Part shown: one piece after another, positions 31,152 through 35,506 of the stretch | Numbering within the stretch: the stretch's first letter is position 1 | Layout of the letters: each line of letters opens with the position of its first letter | Virus record (IMG/VR): IMGVR_UViG_3300024344_001463 | Location: 1-35,506 of that record | Source of the DNA: a virus | DNA: 35,506 bases | Direction: 5' to 3' (one strand) | Notes under the pieces: generated by a model | The model's input: the letters and a program-made list of their open reading frames with translations, nothing else | Database searches by the model: none | Told to the model about the DNA's origin: nothing | Made by a program: the position numbers and the translations under genes

Positions 31152-31409
31152 TGGGCTATTGATGGGCAGCAGTTGGGCAGTTCAAAACCACAATTTCCCC
31201 TGCAGTTTCAACGCTTTGGGCAGTATGGGCGGAATGGGCGAATGTTTTTTTTAATATTAGATAATATATATAGACAGGCTTGAAGCGGTGTGATAGATAT
31301 AGAGTATGAAAGTTACTAGCGCCCAGATCGCCCTATTCGCCCAACCCCTTGATATTAAAGGGAAAAAGCCCCAACGATCCGCCCATAGTCGCACCCATAG
31401 GAACGCCCA
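31152..31409. repeat. two-fold symmetric GGGC/GCCC array with AT-rich core: candidate replication origin
   Basis: Left of the centre GGGC occurs at 31153, 31164 and 31175 (11-bp period) and at 31218, 31227 and 31236 (9-bp period). Right of it GCCC occurs at 31321, 31330 and 31339 (9-bp period) and at 31381, 31393 (ACCC) and 31405 (12-bp period). All six pairs mirror each other about position 31280 within 1 bp. TTTCCC near 31194 and GGGAAA near 31360 also mirror. Between the arms lies an AT-rich stretch (31241-31273) with T8 and ATATATATA. The array lies about 110 bp before the helicase gene. Iteron plus AT-rich layout suggests an origin; a packaging site or RNA structure is the alternative. 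Confidence 0.6.
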
Positions 31410-31522
31410 AGGCTCCAAAAGAAAAGACTGCCACATCGAAAATCCTAACCTGTGGATTCCAAACATGGCAGCCCTTTACCTTGGATGCCCAATAGTTCTA
31501 ACATATCCCGAAAGGAAATACA

Positions 31523-33025
31523 ATGCCTAATATTACTACTCGCACTGTAGAAGCGATAGAAAATAGAATTAGCCTTTTTCAGTCAAGAGATGAGATGCTC
31601 TATGTGCGTTTCACATGGAACAAAAAACAGCAGATAGCCAAGCTTCAGGGAAGTAGCTTTAGAGCTTTTGTGCAGGATTTTTATTACAATATGCATGGAG
31701 ACATTCCTTCTAGGGCAAACACAGAAGCTGTGGTTGATTGGTTTAAAGGTAAGTGTCTTACCTCCCCTAGACTTTCTCCATCTGTAAGAGTGAAGAAGTA
31801 TAAGGATGCTACATGGTTTAACATGAGCGACAAGGATTGGCGTTACATCAAGGTAAACAAGGACGGTTGGCAAATAGAGAGTGAGTGTCCTAAGTCTGTG
31901 CCTTTGGTGCGCGAACAATCGGTAAGTCGTTATCCTGATCCTGTGAAGGGAGGAAACCTAGAACTCCTAAAGAAACATATCCATTATGGTGATGAAGATC
32001 AGTGGAAACTCTTAGTGGGCTTTATGCTTTCTGTTCTTAGGGACGAAAAAGAATATCCCATACTGGTAATTTCTGGACAACAGGGATCGGGTAAAACCAC
32101 CTTATCTGATATTCTAATGACCTTGCTTGATCCTCATGGGGATACACCAGCGTCATTACCTAAAAAGGAATCAGATATTGGAACAACCGCCCGACATAGG
32201 CATCTATTGGCTTTTGACAATATCTCTGGTCTTAAGTGGGATGTATCTGATTCTCTCTGTAAACTAAGTACAGGTCTATCGGTGTCTCAAAGGTCTCTCT
32301 ATACTAATGGAGAGCTTTATCAATACACTGTCACGAGACCTGTCATTCTTAATGGTATTCCCAATTTGGTTAATCGTGACGATTTAGCACGAAGAGTCAT
32401 AAGTATTCACTTAGATAAAATGCCCCACGATAAAAAGGGTAAGGGTATCTCTCAGGTAAAGAGAGACTTCATGGAGGATAATGCTGAAATTCTAGGTGGT
32501 TTACTGGATGCTTTGGTTGCCTGTCATAAAAATGTAGATAAGGTGAATGTAGGTGAGACCAGAGGATTTAATGAGGTAGCAAGGTGGGTTGAGGCTGCAG
32601 CAGAGCATTTAGGGTGGAAACAAGGTGAATTTACTCGTATATATAATGAGAACAGACTTTCAAGCAGCAGTAATTTGGTTGAAAGTAATTTCTTGGCGAG
32701 AACTATAATGAAGACTTTGGCTTATTTACAGGACAATGGAGCCTCACCTCAATTTGAGGGAACCTATGAACAGATGCTTCAGTGGTTTTGTATTCCTAGT
32801 GCAAGCCAATATAATGTAGATCAGTGGGTAAAAGAGAAAAAGCTTCCCACCAGCTATAATTGGAGATCAGAATTGCTGCGAATAAGTGATGGGCTTGAGC
32901 CTTTGGGCGTAAAAGTTTATGGTGTAAACAAAAATGAGTTACGAACTTGGCGAACTAATGACGCTGCAAGGCTTGCTAAAGTAGCCATTCAACTACATAA
33001 TGTGAACAATGAGACCACATCTTAA
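31523..33025 (+). CDS. replicative helicase-like ATPase (SF3/D5-like)
   Basis: GAAAGGA lies before the ATG. The 500-residue protein has an ATPase core at about 150-310: Walker A GQQGSGKTT (185-193), Walker B-like LLAFDN (228-233), a sensor strand PVILNG (273-278) ending in Asn, and an Arg pair in DDLARRVISIHL (287-297). This order is typical of superfamily 3 and poxvirus D5-type helicases fused or associated with primases. The first 140 residues show no primase metal motif, and the C-terminal 180 residues, partly helical, could be a DNA-binding winged-helix part. It is the best candidate to load at the symmetric array just upstream. Confidence 0.75.
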   Translation: MPNITTRTVEAIENRISLFQSRDEMLYVRFTWNKKQQIAKLQGSSFRAFVQDFYYNMHGDIPSRANTEAVVDWFKGKCLTSPRLSPSVRVKKYKDATWFNMSDKDWRYIKVNKDGWQIESECPKSVPLVREQSVSRYPDPVKGGNLELLKKHIHYGDEDQWKLLVGFMLSVLRDEKEYPILVISGQQGSGKTTLSDILMTLLDPHGDTPASLPKKESDIGTTARHRHLLAFDNISGLKWDVSDSLCKLSTGLSVSQRSLYTNGELYQYTVTRPVILNGIPNLVNRDDLARRVISIHLDKMPHDKKGKGISQVKRDFMEDNAEILGGLLDALVACHKNVDKVNVGETRGFNEVARWVEAAAEHLGWKQGEFTRIYNENRLSSSSNLVESNFLARTIMKTLAYLQDNGASPQFEGTYEQMLQWFCIPSASQYNVDQWVKEKKLPTSYNWRSELLRISDGLEPLGVKVYGVNKNELRTWRTNDAARLAKVAIQLHNVNNETTS

Positions 33026-33035
33026 ATACGGAAAA

Positions 33036-33617
33036 ATGACTGAGCATGAATTGGTGGATCATTACCGCTTTATGCTTCAAGGAAGGAAAACGCCTAGAGG
33101 TTCCGACATTGTGCATCTCAGGGCAGAATTAGCTAGGAGAAAAGGTGTGCTTGAAAATCCAAGCCAACGAAAGATATGGGAATTTGGAGGACTTACTCCA
33201 AAGCAAGAAAAGTTCTGTCTTGAGTATATGAGAACAGGAGACCCAGAAGAAGCCTATAAGAAGGCTGGCTATAAATCTAAATGGATTAAACCTGCGGTTC
33301 AACGTATGTTATCAAATCAACTGATACAGATGCGATTACAAGAAATAAGGGAGCAAGCTTTGAAAGATATAAAAGTAGATGCTGAAAAAGTTATAGACAG
33401 AGTTTTGGAAGTATACGATTCCGCTATGCAGGAGTCAGACTTTACTAATGCTAACAGGGCAATGGAAACCATAGGTAAACATCTTGGAATGTTTGTGGAT
33501 CGTTCAGAACAGAAAGTTACACAGCTTACTAAAGGTGATGAACCTGAAACAGTAAAGCAGGACATACATCGTCTTGCAGAGGTAATAGGCTTTAAGGTTG
33601 TTGACGGAGGCAAGTGA
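33036..33617 (+). CDS. terS: terminase small subunit
   Basis: ATG 33036 with a GGA 5 nt upstream is chosen; a longer start at 33009 overlaps the helicase end and lacks a ribosome site. The 193-residue protein contains LTPKQEKFCLEYMRTGDPEEAYKKAGY, the helix-turn-helix signature of the Terminase_2 family, followed by long coiled helices (MLSNQLIQMRLQEIREQALKDI, AEKVIDRVLEVYDSAM) and a C-terminal part that contacts the large subunit in related phages. It selects viral DNA for packaging. It overlaps the large subunit gene by 20 bp. Confidence 0.85.
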   Translation: MTEHELVDHYRFMLQGRKTPRGSDIVHLRAELARRKGVLENPSQRKIWEFGGLTPKQEKFCLEYMRTGDPEEAYKKAGYKSKWIKPAVQRMLSNQLIQMRLQEIREQALKDIKVDAEKVIDRVLEVYDSAMQESDFTNANRAMETIGKHLGMFVDRSEQKVTQLTKGDEPETVKQDIHRLAEVIGFKVVDGGK

Positions 33618-35094
33618 ACTACGCGATAAGTTAGTCTATCTAGTTCTGCATCAAAGTAGAACAGACTTTCTTAGTTTCGTTAAGCTCGTAGCCCCAGAGC
33701 TAGTTCACGATTTTAAAATGGGAGCACACATAAAGGTTATCTCTGATAAGCTTCAGCAAATCGGAGATGGAAACCTTAAACGTCTTATGGTCTTTCTTCC
33801 TCCTCGTAGTAGTAAGTCTTTGCTTTGTTCTAAGTTGTTTCCTGCGTGGTATATAGGGCAATATCCTGAAAAAGAAATACTGACTGTATCACATTCAGAT
33901 CAACTGTCTACAGATTTTGGTCGTGGTGTTCGTGATCTTATAAATTCACCTACCTTTCAGTCTATCTTTCCTGATGTTAAAGTTAGGTCAGATGTGCGTA
34001 GTGCTGGTAAATTTATGATCAATAAGGGTGGAACCTATTTTGCTGCTGGAGTGAAGACACAGATTGCTGGTCGTGGTGCTCATGTCGCTATTCTTGATGA
34101 TGTAATGTCGGAAGAAGATGCTTTCTCTGAAGCAGGACGTAGATATATAAAGAATTGGTATCCTTCTGGTCTTAGAACTCGTCTTATGCCTGGTGGCTCT
34201 ATAGTGGTTATTAATACTCGTTATCATGAAGACGATATATCAGGGTGGCTCCTGAATAACGCCAAAGAAGGTGAGTGGGAAACACTTAAAATTCCTGCTT
34301 GGGTAGACGATGCTTCCAGTAGTCTTCTTCAACTTCCTGTGGGTAGTAGTTATTTTCCTCAGTGGAAACCTGATAATCTTTTAAGAGAAGAAGAAGACGA
34401 AATAAAAAGAAATAATGGGACGCAATATTGGCAGTCTCTATATATGCAAGACCCACAACCTCAAGAAGGGGGTCTTATAAAAAAGGAATGGTTTAGAATT
34501 TGGGATGAACAAGACCCTCCTGAGTGTAGCTACATTATGCAAACAATGGATACTGCTTTTTCAAAAAGAAGCACAGCAGACTACTCTGTTATGCAAACTT
34601 GGGGTATATTTGAAATATTGGAACGTGATTCAGAAGGAGTTGAACGATGGATATCTAATTTGGTTCTTCTTTCTAATGTTCGGGGGCGTATGGAATATCC
34701 TGAATTAAGATCAACGGCACAAAACTTATTTGATAAACACACACCTGATATGGTGTTAATTGAAAAGAAGGCATCTGGGCAATCACTCATACAAGATTTA
34801 AGAAGGGCTGGACTTCCTATTTTGGAATATACTCCTGATCGTGATAAAGTAAGTAGAGTTAATGCAGCTACGCCTTTACTGGAGTCAGGTCGCATTTGGA
34901 TTCCCGACAAGGAGTGGGCGCAAGAGCTTGTTACGGAGAGTGGGGGATTTCCAACGGCTAGATACGATGACCAAGTAGATGCTATGACTATGGCGATTTT
35001 ATGGATGAAGGAGTCTTGGCGGTTGGAGCATCCCCACGATCCCGATTATGACGCTCCAAAAAAGAAGACGGCTGTAGGATACTGGAGGATTTAA
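33598..35094 (+). CDS. terL: terminase large subunit (ATPase-nuclease)
   Basis: The protein powers DNA packaging and cuts the concatemer. Readable motifs are the Walker A-like FLPPRSSKS (66-74), Walker B VAILDD (163-168) followed by acidic residues, and the RNase H-like nuclease acids: Asp in MQTMDTAFSK (about 313), Glu in MVLIEKKASG and Asp in RYDDQVDAM near the C-terminus. Length (about 498) is normal. The start is uncertain: no ATG is available, TTG at 33598 or 33601 must be used, and the best ribosome site (GGAGG 33606-33610) instead precedes an out-of-frame GTG. It follows the small subunit with overlap and is followed 1 nt later by the portal. Confidence 0.9.
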   Translation: MLTEASELRDKLVYLVLHQSRTDFLSFVKLVAPELVHDFKMGAHIKVISDKLQQIGDGNLKRLMVFLPPRSSKSLLCSKLFPAWYIGQYPEKEILTVSHSDQLSTDFGRGVRDLINSPTFQSIFPDVKVRSDVRSAGKFMINKGGTYFAAGVKTQIAGRGAHVAILDDVMSEEDAFSEAGRRYIKNWYPSGLRTRLMPGGSIVVINTRYHEDDISGWLLNNAKEGEWETLKIPAWVDDASSSLLQLPVGSSYFPQWKPDNLLREEEDEIKRNNGTQYWQSLYMQDPQPQEGGLIKKEWFRIWDEQDPPECSYIMQTMDTAFSKRSTADYSVMQTWGIFEILERDSEGVERWISNLVLLSNVRGRMEYPELRSTAQNLFDKHTPDMVLIEKKASGQSLIQDLRRAGLPILEYTPDRDKVSRVNAATPLLESGRIWIPDKEWAQELVTESGGFPTARYDDQVDAMTMAILWMKESWRLEHPHDPDYDAPKKKTAVGYWRI

Positions 35095-35095
35095 A

Positions 35096-35506
35096 TTGGC
35101 TGATACAGAATTTTATGTTGTAGACGGTACTGCTGAAGCGGTAGTCGAAGAAGAAGAAATAGTAATTTCTCACTCTGAAAACTTAGCTTTGCATATTGAT
35201 GAACGTGAGCTTGAAGAAATATCCCAACAAGTCAGGCAAAAATTTGAAGACGATAAGGATGCTAGGCAAGATTGGGAACAGATGTTCGAGAAAGGCTTTG
35301 AGCTTCTGGGTTTAAAGCTGCAGGAAACTTCTGAACCTTTCGAGGGGGCATGTACTGCTGTGCATCCTCTCATCATTGAAAACGCTGTTAAGTTTCAAAG
35401 TAAAGCTTCGCAAGAATTGTTTCCACCCAAAGGACCAGTTAAGACACAAATCATAGGAAAACTTAGCACACAAAAAGAAGCTCAAGCTAAACGTGTTAAA
35501 GAGTTT
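35096..35506 (+). CDS. portal protein, 3'-truncated by the window end
   Basis: TTG 35096 has a perfect GGAGG 7 nt upstream, two bases after the terminase stop; the frame stays open to the window end (137 codons). After an acidic start, residues around 65-110 read QMFEKGFELLGLKL, EPFEGACTAVHPLIIENAVKFQSKASQELFPPKGPV, which matches the pattern near the N-terminus of portal proteins of short-tailed marine phages. The portal is the ring at the capsid vertex through which DNA enters. Gene order terS-terL-portal supports this. Confidence 0.75.
   Translation, partial: MADTEFYVVDGTAEAVVEEEEIVISHSENLALHIDERELEEISQQVRQKFEDDKDARQDWEQMFEKGFELLGLKLQETSEPFEGACTAVHPLIIENAVKFQSKASQELFPPKGPVKTQIIGKLSTQKEAQAKRVKEF

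Noticed and set aside
30990-31283. 97-codon open frame on the plus strand in the non-coding region
   Set aside because: It runs through the hairpin element and the left half of the repeat array, has no ribosome site and a composition unlike the neighbouring genes.
31257-31466. 69-codon open frame on the minus strand
   Set aside because: Trp/Leu-rich translation of the GCCC repeats in the opposite sense; no ribosome site and no neighbour to couple with.
31306-31530. 74-codon open frame on the plus strand before the helicase
   Set aside because: It covers the right half of the symmetric repeat array, so its codons are explained by the repeats, and it has no ribosome site.
1-35506. CRISPR array, diversity-generating retroelement, integrase or transposase
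   Set aside because: No regularly spaced direct repeats of CRISPR size, no reverse transcriptase YxDD context, and no integrase or transposase catalytic pattern were found on either strand.

Overview
The window is most of the genome of a lytic-type tailed phage (Caudoviricetes). It carries a terminase pair followed by a portal gene, virion genes, a lysis cassette and a family-A DNA polymerase replication module, with no integrase, tRNA, rRNA or bacterial housekeeping gene visible. The gene complement fits a marine short-tailed phage, probably of a Gram-negative host because spanins are present: adenosylcobalamin-dependent ribonucleotide reductase, MazG, a HesB/IscA-type protein, a GP88-like protein and AT-rich DNA. 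That lifestyle and host call is inference. Both ends cut genes: a virion gene at the left edge and the portal at the right edge. The rest of the portal, the capsid, most tail genes and possibly the endolysin are therefore outside the window.

Layout. 1-10499 (+): end of the virion module, with a Gly/Ala-rich virion protein, a GNAT-like protein, a 945-aa virion protein and a 2124-aa giant protein. 10501-15586 (+): a strong promoter and hairpin, then a GT-A glycosyltransferase, a three-domain glycosyltransferase/methyltransferase/DUF115-like fusion, a holin candidate, overlapping Rz/Rz1 spanins, an exported trypsin-fold protease and a PD-(D/E)XK nuclease. 15574-30083 (-): one long, tightly coupled leftward block with MazG, a nuclease, HesB, class II RNR, the two halves of a split DNA polymerase, Sak4-like ATPase, RecB/Cas4-like exonuclease, a DNA methyltransferase and many small genes. 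30084-30587: divergent control region. 30588-35506 (+): a small early gene, a 680-bp non-coding region with hairpins and a two-fold symmetric repeat array, an SF3/D5-like helicase, terminase small and large subunits, and the start of the portal.

How it works together (inference). Divergent promoters near 30.17 and 30.52 kb drive the replication block leftward and the regulator/helicase/packaging genes rightward. The symmetric GGGC/GCCC array with an AT-rich core at 31152-31409, just upstream of the helicase, is the best candidate replication origin. The leftward block supplies dNTPs (RNR, MazG, the DUF3310 protein), DNA synthesis and recombination functions. The rightward genes package DNA, build virions, decorate or modify a glycan, and lyse the host.

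Most notable: (i) the symmetric repeat array; (ii) a DNA polymerase split inside its 3'-5' exonuclease domain, between motifs Exo II and Exo III, with three unrelated genes between the halves; (iii) an RNA stem that buries the start codon of the first half; (iv) the glycosyltransferase-methyltransferase-DUF115 fusion; (v) a secreted serine protease directly behind the spanins; (vi) a 23-aa membrane micropeptide joined by TGATG and ATGA junctions to its neighbours. All family names come from motifs read by eye, with no database search.
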